From positions 1 to 6,534 of the forward strand of contig JANQHA010000466.1 of assembly GCA_028282865.1 (NCBI GenBank): 6,534 nucleotides of DNA. The letters are read 5' to 3'. The position numbers were made by a program, and so were the translations under genes. The DNA is from Oligoflexales bacterium. Lineage in GTDB: Bacteria > Bdellovibrionota_B > Oligoflexia > Oligoflexales > CACXFL01. The notes beneath the pieces were generated by a model, which saw only the letters and a program-made list of their open reading frames with translations, was not told the origin of the DNA and made no database searches. Below, in pieces: positions 1 to 6,534 of the stretch (position 1 is the first letter of the stretch; each line of letters begins with the position of its first letter).

Positions 1-275
1 AAGTGGTAAGGCATAACCATGTTTTTGTGAACGGCAAAAAAATGAATATTCCTAGCGCACGAGTTAGTGTCGGGGATGAGGTTTCAATTACAGATAAAAG
101 TAAAAAATTGGCGTTGTTTTCTAATACCGCGGACACGTTCTCGAAACGAGCAGCGTTGCCATGGATTGATGTAGATCATGACAAGTGTATAGGTAAGGTT
201 ATTGCTCTTCCTCAACGAGAAGATATTCAGCTCAACGTAAAAGAACGATTGATCGTCGAGCTTTACAGTAAATAA
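1..275 (+). CDS. rpsD: 30S ribosomal protein S4, C-terminal part (5' end outside window)
   Basis: Last 90 codons of ribosomal protein S4, a primary 16S rRNA-binding protein of the small subunit. The first two bases complete a codon that begins outside the window, and the GTG at position 3 is an internal valine codon, not a start. S4 is normally about 200-210 residues, so more than half is missing. The visible part begins in the S4 RNA-binding domain (HNHVFVNGKKMNIPS, then VGDEV, the usual V.VNG...NIPS..V..GD pattern) and ends with the near-invariant ERLIVELYSK. The stretch between these, about residues 30-70 of the fragment, is more divergent but keeps the 'P.W...D' and 'LP.RED' landmarks. 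rpoA follows 25 bases later, the standard alpha-operon order. In E. coli S4 represses this operon translationally through an upstream mRNA site that would lie outside this window. Confidence 0.97.
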   Translation, partial: VVRHNHVFVNGKKMNIPSARVSVGDEVSITDKSKKLALFSNTADTFSKRAALPWIDVDHDKCIGKVIALPQREDIQLNVKERLIVELYSK

Positions 276-289
276 GCTTTTTTGGTGTT

Positions 290-295
290 ACGGAG
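290..295 (+). promoter_or_regulatory. Ribosome binding site of rpoA
   Basis: ACGGAG lies five bases before the ATG at 301, a good match to the Shine-Dalgarno consensus at normal spacing. It confirms the rpoA start. No terminator or promoter is visible between rpsD and rpoA, so the two are co-transcribed. Confidence 0.75.
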
Positions 296-300
296 AATTT

Positions 301-1308
301 ATGCATCGCAACTGGCAAGAATTGATTTATCCTAAAAGTGTCGAAGCAGAAGCTTTGAACGACTCTTATGGCAAGTTTGTCGCTAAGCCTCTTGAGCGTG
401 GCTATGGTAATACGCTCGGCAACTCGCTTCGAAGAATACTGCTTTCTAGTATCACCGGTTCAGCAATTGTAGCTGTGCGGATCGAAGGTGTGGATCACGA
501 GTTTTCCACTGTTCAGGGTATTAAAGAGGACGTAACTGATATTGTTTTGAATTTAAAGCAAGTCAATATCCGTTATCTTGGAGAGCGAGATGTGACCGTA
601 CGGTTGAAATCGAACGGCCCTGGGGTGTTGACTGCAGGAGATATCGAAGTCGGTGGTGATGTCGAGGTTCTGAACCCTGAGCAGCATATCGTAACTGTAG
701 GTTCTGATGGCTCTGTTGATATGGAAATGATTATTCGGCACGGAAGAGGCTATGTTTCTTCCGATGCTAATAGAACTGAAGATATTCCTGAAGGGTTTCT
801 AACGATCGACTCTATCTTTGCACCTGTTAGAAGGGTTTCGTATCTTGTTTCTAACGCTCGTGTTGGCCAGATGACTGATTATGATAGATTGACTTTAGAA
901 GTATGGACTAATGGCGCCGTTCGACCTGATGATGCCCTAGCATATGCAGCAAAAATTATTAAAGAGCAGCTGACGGTTTTTGTTAACTTCGATGAAACCG
1001 AGGAAATGGAACGCCGTGAAGAAGAAGAGAAAGATGAATCTCCACAGCTTAATGAGAACTTGTTTAAAACGGTGGACTCTCTTGAGTTGAGTGTTCGGGC
1101 TGCTAATTGCTTGGAGAATGCTAATATTAAGTACATTGGCGAATTGGTTACTCGTAGCGAAGGCGATATGCTTAAGACTAAGAACTTTGGTAGAAAGTCT
1201 CTTAATGAAATTAAAGATATATTGGCTGAAATGGGACTATCTTTAGGTATGAAGATCGACGGTTTTGACCCGTCAACTTTGCGTAAAGATGAAACCCAAG
1301 AACTATAA
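301..1308 (+). CDS. rpoA: DNA-directed RNA polymerase subunit alpha
   Basis: Alpha subunit of RNA polymerase, 335 aa and complete (E. coli is 329). It dimerises to nucleate assembly of beta and beta' and contacts UP elements and activators through its C-terminal domain. The N-terminal domain (about residues 20-230) contains the dimerisation and assembly landmark [15 protein letters not shown] at 36-50, followed by [12 protein letters not shown] at 59-70, and ends near VNFDE at 228-232. A short acidic linker follows (about 231-250, rich in Glu). The C-terminal domain (about 253-320) keeps the DNA-contacting residues matching the E. coli 265 determinant: R266, N269 and C270 in the 'VRAANCL' motif, and K299, S300 and E303 in '[10 protein letters not shown]'. 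The N-terminal '[10 protein letters not shown]' segment resembles delta-proteobacterial and Bdellovibrio-type alpha subunits more than gamma-proteobacterial ones. rpsD lies upstream and rplQ downstream in one operon. Confidence 0.99.
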   Translation: MHRNWQELIYPKSVEAEALNDSYGKFVAKPLERGYGNTLGNSLRRILLSSITGSAIVAVRIEGVDHEFSTVQGIKEDVTDIVLNLKQVNIRYLGERDVTVRLKSNGPGVLTAGDIEVGGDVEVLNPEQHIVTVGSDGSVDMEMIIRHGRGYVSSDANRTEDIPEGFLTIDSIFAPVRRVSYLVSNARVGQMTDYDRLTLEVWTNGAVRPDDALAYAAKIIKEQLTVFVNFDETEEMERREEEEKDESPQLNENLFKTVDSLELSVRAANCLENANIKYIGELVTRSEGDMLKTKNFGRKSLNEIKDILAEMGLSLGMKIDGFDPSTLRKDETQEL

Positions 1309-1334
1309 AATTTGTTTTATAAGGTTGTAAGGTA

Positions 1335-1712
1335 ATGAGGCATAAGCACGGTTATAATAAATTAGGTATGGAATCATCGCATCGCAAGGCTGTGCTCAGA
1401 AATATGGCTACCTCATTGGTTTTACACGAAGAAATCAAGACAACCCTTCCTAAGGCTAAAGAGTTGCGAAGGGTTTTTGACAAACTGATCACCCTCGGGA
1501 AACGAGGAGACTTACATGCCCGTCGGCAGGTTGCTAGCTATTTATTTGACGATGAGGCGTCAAAAAAAGTGTTTAGCGAGCTTTCAGACCGACTTCAATC
1601 CCGCAATGGTGGCTACACCAGAATTTTAAAAATGGGGCCTCGTTTTGGTGATGGCGCGCAGCTTGCCAAAATCCAAGTCGTCGATTACGACTACTCTAAG
1701 ACCCAATCGTAA
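1335..1712 (+). CDS. rplQ: 50S ribosomal protein L17
   Basis: Large-subunit ribosomal protein L17, 125 aa and complete (E. coli is 127). The start MRHKHGYNKLGM..SHRKAVLRNM is the canonical L17 N-terminus, so ATG 1335 is secure. AAGG motifs lie at 1321-1324 (10 bases upstream) and 1329-1332 (very close to the start). Other family hallmarks are LVLHEEIKTT, KAKELRR, ITLGKRGDLHARRQ, and the C-terminal NGGYTRI..MG.R.GD.A..A.I. The gene follows rpoA by 26 bases and is the usual last gene of the alpha operon. It binds 23S rRNA near the exit tunnel side of the 50S subunit. The ITLGKRGDLHARRQ block is typical of proteobacterial L17. Confidence 0.98.
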   Translation: MRHKHGYNKLGMESSHRKAVLRNMATSLVLHEEIKTTLPKAKELRRVFDKLITLGKRGDLHARRQVASYLFDDEASKKVFSELSDRLQSRNGGYTRILKMGPRFGDGAQLAKIQVVDYDYSKTQS

Positions 1713-1787
1713 CACCTTAATAATACTAAATAAAACCATCAATTGTTCTTTTTTGTATAAAGAAAATAGCGGCTTCTACCGACTCTG

Positions 1788-1813
1788 ATAAATGGGCATA
1801 TTTGCCCGTTTAT
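1788..1813 (+). promoter_or_regulatory. Stem-loop abutting the HD-GYP ribosome binding site (candidate weak terminator or leader control element)
   Basis: ATAAATGGGCA (1788-1798) pairs with TGCCCGTTTAT (1803-1813) across a 4-base TATT loop, giving 11 pairs including one G-U wobble and a five-pair GGGCA/TGCCC core. It lies 75 bases after rplQ, where an alpha-operon terminator would be expected, but no U-tract follows the stem. Instead the stem ends one base before the AGAGGAG Shine-Dalgarno sequence of the next gene. The structure is seen directly; its function is inferred. It could be a leaky terminator that allows some read-through, or a hairpin affecting ribosome access. The rest of the 1713-1828 gap is AT-rich with no promoter I would defend. 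Confidence 0.5.
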
Positions 1814-1820
1814 AGAGGAG
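1814..1820 (+). promoter_or_regulatory. Strong ribosome binding site that decides the HD-GYP start
   Basis: AGAGGAG ends eight bases before GTG 1829. This makes GTG 1829 the best start and argues against the in-frame TTG at 1802, which lies upstream of this site and inside the hairpin. ATG 1838 is 17 bases away, too far for good spacing. Confidence 0.75.
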
Positions 1821-1828
1821 ATATCATT

Positions 1829-2794
1829 GTGACTATTATGCCCGTCGAGCTCGCCCTCGACGAATTTATACAGTTTCCTGTCGACGGAATAACGGACAAC
1901 TCTACTACGGATTTCGAGCTATTTTTGAAAATTTCAGATCACTGTGTCTTGTATGGTGGTAGTGGATATAAGTGGTACCGTCGAGAGTTAACAGACCTGT
2001 TAAAGCATGGGATCGACCAGTTTTTGGTTCGCCCAGAAGACCATGCCCGGGCTGATATGTACCGGCAGCTTGCCAAGCTACCATTTGTCGAAAAAAACCT
2101 CGCCCCTAGAGAGCGTATTGTTCGGATTGAGCAAATCGGTGCGGAGTTTACTAAGTGCCTTTACAACGGTGAAATCACACAGGCATGTATTGAAAAAGCT
2201 AGTGACCTTGCTGGCTCGATGATCGATTGCATTGCTGAGGATCCGACCTGCATTCAAGCTCTAACCGGGTTGGCAGATCATGATTACTATACCTACGTCC
2301 ACAGTATGAGAGTTGGGGCCTACACTGTTGCGGTCGCCATAGAAATGGGCCTTACTGATTTTAGCAGGCTGCAAGAGATTGCTCTTGGCGGAATTATGCA
2401 TGACATCGGAAAAAAAGAGGTTCCTATTGAGGTTATAAACAAAGTAGGTGCGCTGACAGATGTTGAATGGAACCAGGTGCGCTCTCACCCGAGCCAAGGA
2501 GCGAGGCTTACAGAAAGCAGCCAGCTTTCCTTAGTATCGAAAGAGATTATTCTTCACCACCATGAAAAGCTTGATGGTAGTGGTTATCCAGATGGACTAC
2601 AGGAGGCCGGTTTACTCACCGAAGTCCAGATTGCCACTTTGGCAGATGTCTTTGACGCACTGACTTCGTCTCGCTCTTATCAACAGAAACGAAGCCGTTA
2701 TGAGGCCTTAGACTTCATGCGTCATAAAATGGTGGGTGATAAACTCGCTGATGAGCCTTATCGGGCGTTGGTTTCATGCTTAGTAGCTGAATAG
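1829..2794 (+). CDS. HD-GYP domain protein, predicted cyclic-di-GMP phosphodiesterase
   Basis: Cytoplasmic protein of 321 aa counted from GTG 1829, with no signal peptide or membrane segment and six cysteines. The C-terminal half (about 144-315) is an HD-GYP domain, the class that hydrolyses cyclic di-GMP with a two- or three-metal centre. Visible motifs are H158 in 'TYVHSMRV', H191-D192 in 'MHDIGKKEVP' (with K195), H220 in 'HPSQG', H244-H245-E246 followed by 'LDGSGYP' (GYP at 252-254), and D273 in 'DVFDALTSSRSY'. All main ligands and the GYP loop are present, so activity is likely. The usual 'RPY' is 'RSY' here. Four residues before H158 is Tyr, not the Glu described for trinuclear enzymes, so a binuclear centre is more likely (inference). 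The N-terminal part (about 16-85, with LKISDH...Y..G, a Tyr/Arg stretch, LLKHGI and FLVRPED) resembles a poorly characterised domain I associate with HD-GYP proteins of Bdellovibrio relatives. A helical linker (about 92-145) joins the halves. Its substrate could also be another cyclic dinucleotide. Confidence 0.93.
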   Translation: MTIMPVELALDEFIQFPVDGITDNSTTDFELFLKISDHCVLYGGSGYKWYRRELTDLLKHGIDQFLVRPEDHARADMYRQLAKLPFVEKNLAPRERIVRIEQIGAEFTKCLYNGEITQACIEKASDLAGSMIDCIAEDPTCIQALTGLADHDYYTYVHSMRVGAYTVAVAIEMGLTDFSRLQEIALGGIMHDIGKKEVPIEVINKVGALTDVEWNQVRSHPSQGARLTESSQLSLVSKEIILHHHEKLDGSGYPDGLQEAGLLTEVQIATLADVFDALTSSRSYQQKRSRYEALDFMRHKMVGDKLADEPYRALVSCLVAE

Positions 2795-2797
2795 TCT

Positions 2798-2837
2798 GGT
2801 TATTTGGAATGAACCTACCCGATAACTTGTTTTTTTT
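2798..2837 (+). terminator. Weak candidate intrinsic terminator after the HD-GYP gene
   Basis: Four bases after the HD-GYP stop, GGTTAT (2798-2803) can pair with ATAACT (2822-2827), including one terminal G-U. The loop is about 18 bases, and eight T (2830-2837) follow. The U-tract is convincing. The stem is short, AT-rich and wide-looped, so termination may be partial. If real, it would separate the HD-GYP transcript from the exported-protein genes, which would then need a promoter in 2838-2893. Confidence 0.35.
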
Positions 2838-2893
2838 GAACTCAAGGTCAAGTAAACTCTAAGCTTAATCGTCAACTTAGATGTTTAAGGCCA

Positions 2894-3973
2894 TTGAACC
2901 ATATAAAACTAAAATTAGTATTTATTACTTGGTTAGGGGTGATATCTGGATATGCGCTCGCAGGCGCCCCTCCTCCAGAGCAAACGCTTGGTGGTCATTT
3001 AGTGTGGGGCAAATGCCGGCTTGAGGCAAAGGTTGAGTTTGATAACTCCTACCCAAGGGTTGAAGGCTCTACTTGGCCAGTTGTATGTTTGAAAGCCCGC
3101 ATTGCTTCTCAGGCCGCATTTCGCGATGATATCGGTACTGAAAACCTTGCGATGAATTATTCCGAGCTTTATCATGGCGTCCATTTAGCAAGGGTTGTTT
3201 CTATACACGGCAAGTATATTCACCGACGCTTATTTCTTTTGAATCAAGACAACGAAGACCATGTTCGGGATCAAAAATTCACAGATCAGCTTTTTTTACA
3301 ATTAGGTCATGTCGATATGACAAAGTATACCTTGGCTATTGGCGACGTAGAGGTTCCGTTTGGAATTAATCACAAACCACTTACCGAGGTGTTTGATCAT
3401 ATGATTAAGAACACCCGTTACTGGCGAGGCCCAAGATGGGGCGCCATATTAAACTACAATACCCTGGTAAGTAGCCAGTTTGAAATAGGTTACTTGACTG
3501 ATCGCCTTGACTCGCAAACTGTAGATAAGCGCAATGATAATGACGATCATATTGATGAGGCTGTGAGTCTTCGTATGATGTTCGATATGGGAGCTCTAGA
3601 AGGTGTTAGGTTCGTTATTTCAGGCTACGGATCTAATAAAGGCGAAAGGCGATTGGGAGCGGGGTTCTTCCTAATCACCGAGAATGGTGATGACGTTAGC
3701 TTCGAATGGGTAAGACTACTACACGAGCCAGATCGCACCAGCGGTTTTGACCAGGTGTTTAGAGTTGGCTATGTCAGCCCTATGCGTGCTGGGGTTCGTG
3801 GGGTGGCTGAGTATGAAAGTGAAGCTTTTTCTTACCGTATGGGCACCGTCGGGTTTGATTTTGTATTGCCTGATTACGGTATGCTTCGAATGAGTGCTTC
3901 ATACAATCGTGGATGGTTTAAACATCAACCCAATTACATGGTGATAGCCTCGGCGGTGCAATTATCGATATGA
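2894..3973 (+). CDS. Exported protein of unknown family, probable outer-membrane beta-barrel
   Basis: 359 aa. The start is TTG 2894. No ATG, GTG or TTG occurs in frame between the upstream stop at 2837-2839 and this codon, and starting here gives a clean signal peptide: basic MNHIKLK, hydrophobic LVFITWLGVISGY, cleavage after ALA at 21-23. AAGG (2887-2890) lies only three bases before the TTG, so initiation may be inefficient. The mature protein is rich in alternating polar/hydrophobic segments suggesting beta-hairpins, for example 194-205, 224-235, 238-248, 253-265, 267-279, 287-298, 318-324 and the last segment 348-359. A porin-like 'GDVEVPFGI' occurs at 150-158. It ends in VQLSI rather than the terminal Phe/Trp common in barrel proteins. 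C41 and C65 could form a disulfide. I recognise no specific family. An outer-membrane porin or anchoring barrel is inferred; a soluble beta-rich periplasmic protein is the alternative. The next gene overlaps its stop codon. Confidence 0.8.
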   Translation: MNHIKLKLVFITWLGVISGYALAGAPPPEQTLGGHLVWGKCRLEAKVEFDNSYPRVEGSTWPVVCLKARIASQAAFRDDIGTENLAMNYSELYHGVHLARVVSIHGKYIHRRLFLLNQDNEDHVRDQKFTDQLFLQLGHVDMTKYTLAIGDVEVPFGINHKPLTEVFDHMIKNTRYWRGPRWGAILNYNTLVSSQFEIGYLTDRLDSQTVDKRNDNDDHIDEAVSLRMMFDMGALEGVRFVISGYGSNKGERRLGAGFFLITENGDDVSFEWVRLLHEPDRTSGFDQVFRVGYVSPMRAGVRGVAEYESEAFSYRMGTVGFDFVLPDYGMLRMSASYNRGWFKHQPNYMVIASAVQLSI

Positions 3974-6534
3974 CCACGATACTGATACATATAAAAATTT
4001 TTCTAATCATATTTATATCGACTTTTTCGAGAGTCAGTGTCGCACAAAAAGAAATCGTTGAGGTCAAAAAAGAAAGTGCTTCAAAGGAAGAGGGAACTAA
4101 AGTCGTTATCAACTACGATGATAGTGGCAGTGGCGAGCAGGAATATCGATCATCAGGCTTCAACCGCTTATTCAATAATAATTCCGCACTTTCGGCTGGC
4201 CTGGCTTCTGGTGCCGCATTGATTAATCGATCACTGCAATCATTGATGGATGTCGTTTTTTATCGACTATTAGATCAAGAGCTCGTCTATGATATGAATG
4301 ATTTATCACAGTTTAAGTTTACCATCAATCGAGAGCTATTCCCCACCCCACAGGGAGGGTTTGTAGTGGTGGATCGTTTTGGTCTTGGCCCAGAATACTT
4401 AAAGCAGTTGACTAAAATACAAAAGGTACCACTGTCTTTAGGTATCGATGGTAAGGTGCATGTTTTCGATATATATCTTACCACGGATGGCACTCGACTC
4501 GCTCAGCAGGCAGATCTACCATTTTATCGGCGCGCCCTGAATAATTGGTTCGGCTTGATACCATTCTTAGGCGCTGTTTTACCCCCCTCTTTTAACCCTA
4601 ACGAAATGTATAATCCTTTGAATCTGGCAGAAACACCTTTTTCATTTCCAGTTACCGTCGGGGGTTTTCGAGAGATGCCCATTTCTTCGATAAGGAGTTA
4701 TGACATATCATCGGGTATTAATATTCCAATCGATTTATTTGAGTTTGCTAGTGATGACATAAAAGAAAAACTTCATCGTGCCGAAGAGATTAAGGCCTCT
4801 TTACCGGTCTCGGTTTTTGTTGAAGGTCAATACCGGATCAATGTGCTTAGGCGCTCTAAAAACATTGCTTGGGTCGGGCTATCTAGGTCCAAGCGGGTAG
4901 GTGCTAGGATCTCAGCCGCATTAGGCCGCGTATTTAAGCTTATGGATAAGCTTATCTTAGCAAATTGGTGGACTGGGGTGCCGGTAAAGTTTTTTCCTTT
5001 GGACCTAGAAAGTGCCAAATCAAAAGCAGAGATTTACAATCAACTCTACGAGTTTGACTTACGCCAAGAGGTTGCTAGAAGAGCTTATATAAAAGCTGTT
5101 AAAGGTGACTTTACTTTAGCAATGGAGAGCCATAAAAAAAGGCTTAAGGAGCGTAAGAATAATGGGGTGCGATTTCACTTTACCAGAAATGAGATTGCCG
5201 ATGAGTCAGTCTCAAAGCAATCAGTTAACCTGATTCTAATGAGTGATCGTAGGGCAAATATTCATACTAAGTCTGAAATTGAGATAGTGGACGACGTCGG
5301 TAAATTTTATATCTTACGCGACAACCAAGAAGTGCAAGATATTTTCATGGAAGCGATCACAGGTCGTAATAAGTCTCAAATTCATAGTCGGGTAGAAATG
5401 AAAGTGGTAAGGGTTCCAGATACTGATAAAAAACAGCCTTACGTATATGATTTTGACGCTAAAGAGAAAGATCCGCTTAAATTGATTTTTTCAATGCGCT
5501 TACAAGATAGATACACCGATGCTAACGAATACATTAATTACACGGATAAATTACGTTACTTTTCGATGCTGCCGCTTAATTCAATACCTAAGATTCCAAG
5601 ACGTCAAAGTAAATTAGTTCGTGAGCGTATTAAACGAATCGCATTGGCTAATCCCTCCGATAAGGTCTTAAACCTACAAGTTCCTCCCACCTATCTCGGT
5701 AGATTTAATGCTGATGCTGTTACGGTCATCTCAACTCAAATGGTGAAAAAGATCTTGGCTGCAAGTGATGATCAGAAGTGGAACGCTTTTGCTAAGGCTT
5801 ACGGTTTATCATCTGGAGACCGGGGTTTAAGGCAGAGTACCAGTAAGTTTGAAAAATTTGGCGAATGGTTTCGTTATTTTTCTATGAGACCGGCGTCTTG
5901 GATTAACCTTCGAGTGGCCGAGTGGGACTTTATCGCTGAGGTTACTAGCGCTTTGGACGCTTTAGACGCGGTTGAGGAGGCTGATACCCCCCTAGAGAAG
6001 TTAGATGCGTTCCACCAGCTATTTAGCTCTCGACATCCGGAAAAAATGGTAAGAGCCCTATTGTCTTTGTTAAGCCCAAATGAGGTGCCACGAAGTGTTA
6101 CTTTTTTTACAACTGCCCGGGGTAAAGCAGAAGAAAAGGTAAAAAATAGTTTTAAAAATTTACGCAATAAGGTGTTTAGGTCGGTGACTTCGTTTCCACC
6201 GACTGAACGCTCATTGATTACCGAAGATAAGCTGAATGCGTTTTATCCCGATGAACTAAGAGAAAGACGCCTGCGACCTATGGTCACCAAAATAGCTATG
6301 AATATGAAGGCTTTGCCAAAAGTGTTGCCGAATCATTTGGATATAACTAGCAAAGACCTTCAGAAAAAACATGTCTTCGTGCGGTTGTTTGTAAAAAATA
6401 TGAGCCCAATGTCACCAGCTAAAGTCTATCTCAAGTGTGAAGAAGCTGGGCGCCTCCAGTTGGGTAAGTTTGTGTTAGGTGAGGAGGTGGTCAATATGCC
6501 ACCTATTCGTCCAAAGCCAAGCGATAAAGCTAAA
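3970..6534 (+). CDS. Large exported protein of unknown function (3' end outside window)
   Basis: The frame starting at ATG 3970 is open for 855 codons to the last base of the window with no stop, so the gene is partial at its 3' end. ATG overlaps the previous stop as ATGA (3970-3973), and no good ribosome binding site precedes it, so translational coupling is likely. Residues 1-25 form a signal peptide (hydrophobic ILIHIKIFLIIFIS, cleavage after SVA at 23-25). A charged, low-complexity linker follows (26-60). Residues 75-100 could form a long helix. Residues 120-350 look mixed alpha/beta, with an IPFLGAVLPP hydrophobic loop at 197-206 and a strongly basic stretch at 294-327. Residues 350-397 are helical and charged, 400-510 beta-rich, and 640-705 helical. 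Only one cysteine (C823) occurs in 855 residues, fitting an exported protein. There is no second membrane segment and no lipobox. I recognise no family or catalytic motif. It probably acts in the periplasm or at the cell surface with the upstream barrel-like protein. Confidence 0.9.
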   Translation, partial: MTTILIHIKIFLIIFISTFSRVSVAQKEIVEVKKESASKEEGTKVVINYDDSGSGEQEYRSSGFNRLFNNNSALSAGLASGAALINRSLQSLMDVVFYRLLDQELVYDMNDLSQFKFTINRELFPTPQGGFVVVDRFGLGPEYLKQLTKIQKVPLSLGIDGKVHVFDIYLTTDGTRLAQQADLPFYRRALNNWFGLIPFLGAVLPPSFNPNEMYNPLNLAETPFSFPVTVGGFREMPISSIRSYDISSGINIPIDLFEFASDDIKEKLHRAEEIKASLPVSVFVEGQYRINVLRRSKNIAWVGLSRSKRVGARISAALGRVFKLMDKLILANWWTGVPVKFFPLDLESAKSKAEIYNQLYEFDLRQEVARRAYIKAVKGDFTLAMESHKKRLKERKNNGVRFHFTRNEIADESVSKQSVNLILMSDRRANIHTKSEIEIVDDVGKFYILRDNQEVQDIFMEAITGRNKSQIHSRVEMKVVRVPDTDKKQPYVYDFDAKEKDPLKLIFSMRLQDRYTDANEYINYTDKLRYFSMLPLNSIPKIPRRQSKLVRERIKRIALANPSDKVLNLQVPPTYLGRFNADAVTVISTQMVKKILAASDDQKWNAFAKAYGLSSGDRGLRQSTSKFEKFGEWFRYFSMRPASWINLRVAEWDFIAEVTSALDALDAVEEADTPLEKLDAFHQLFSSRHPEKMVRALLSLLSPNEVPRSVTFFTTARGKAEEKVKNSFKNLRNKVFRSVTSFPPTERSLITEDKLNAFYPDELRERRLRPMVTKIAMNMKALPKVLPNHLDITSKDLQKKHVFVRLFVKNMSPMSPAKVYLKCEEAGRLQLGKFVLGEEVVNMPPIRPKPSDKAK

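Noticed and set aside
553..741. Minus-strand ORF of 62 codons inside rpoA
   Set aside because: It lies fully antisense to a conserved rpoA coding region, has no ribosome binding site and resembles nothing. It is a shadow frame.
879..1136. Minus-strand ORF of 85 codons inside rpoA
   Set aside because: Antisense to the alpha linker and C-terminal domain. Its Ser-rich composition is the reverse image of the Glu-rich linker codons.
1802..1828. TTG 1802 as the start of the HD-GYP gene
   Set aside because: It lies upstream of the strong AGAGGAG site and inside the hairpin. The nine extra residues would be encoded by the ribosome binding site itself.
2836..2865. Possible sigma-70 promoter (TTGAAC with a TAAGCT-like -10) before the barrel-like gene
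   Set aside because: The -35 is reasonable, but the -10 at 17-18 base spacing matches poorly, so I do not annotate it.
4037..4222. Plus-strand ORF of 61 codons near the start of the exported gene
   Set aside because: It overlaps the 855-codon frame in another phase and has no signal or start context. It is a shadow.
4936..4955. Two direct copies of AAGCTTAT twelve bases apart
   Set aside because: Both lie in the coding frame and encode two Lys-Leu pairs. There is no further repetition, so this looks like coincidence and not a mobile or regulatory element.
5874..6167. Minus-strand ORF of 97 codons
   Set aside because: It lies within the long plus-strand coding frame and has no supporting ribosome binding site or family resemblance.
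1..6534. tRNA, rRNA, CRISPR array, insertion sequence or integration site
   Set aside because: I saw no cloverleaf-like block, regular spaced repeats, transposase motifs or terminal inverted repeats on reading the window.

Overview
The window holds the end of a ribosomal protein / RNA polymerase operon followed by an accessory stretch, and every supported gene is on the + strand. Going only on protein features, the organism looks like a member of the Bdellovibrionota or former Deltaproteobacteria. RpoA opens with an 'RNWQELI.PK' N-terminus, has an acidic inter-domain linker, and L17 carries 'KAKELRR...LITLGKRGDLHARRQ', all familiar from those groups. Base composition is moderately AT-rich by eye. 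The assignment is an inference; a search with RpoA would settle it.

Region 1 (1-1712) is the tail of the alpha operon: the last 90 codons of rpsD (ribosomal protein S4), complete rpoA (RNA polymerase alpha subunit) and complete rplQ (ribosomal protein L17), spaced 25-26 bases apart in the conserved bacterial order.

Region 2 (1713-2794) is a 116-base gap followed by a cytoplasmic HD-GYP protein, predicted to be a cyclic-di-GMP phosphodiesterase with all the main metal-binding and GYP residues. The gap contains an 11-bp hairpin that ends directly against the HD-GYP gene's Shine-Dalgarno sequence. It could be a leaky operon terminator or a translational control element. A weak terminator-like hairpin with a run of eight T follows the HD-GYP gene.

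Region 3 (2894-6534) holds two exported proteins of no family I recognise. The first (359 aa, TTG start) has a signal peptide and an outer-membrane beta-barrel-like strand pattern. The second starts at 3970 in an ATGA overlap with the first gene's stop. It has a clear signal peptide and stays open for 855 codons to the last base of the window, so its 3' end is missing. It fills what could otherwise be mistaken for 2.5 kb of non-coding DNA. The overlap indicates translational coupling, which suggests that a surface or periplasmic protein and an outer-membrane partner act together.

The core operon makes translation and transcription machinery. The HD-GYP protein is a probable second-messenger regulator. 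The exported pair is the least understood part of the window. A regulatory link between the HD-GYP protein and the exported pair is possible from proximity only; nothing in the sequence proves it.
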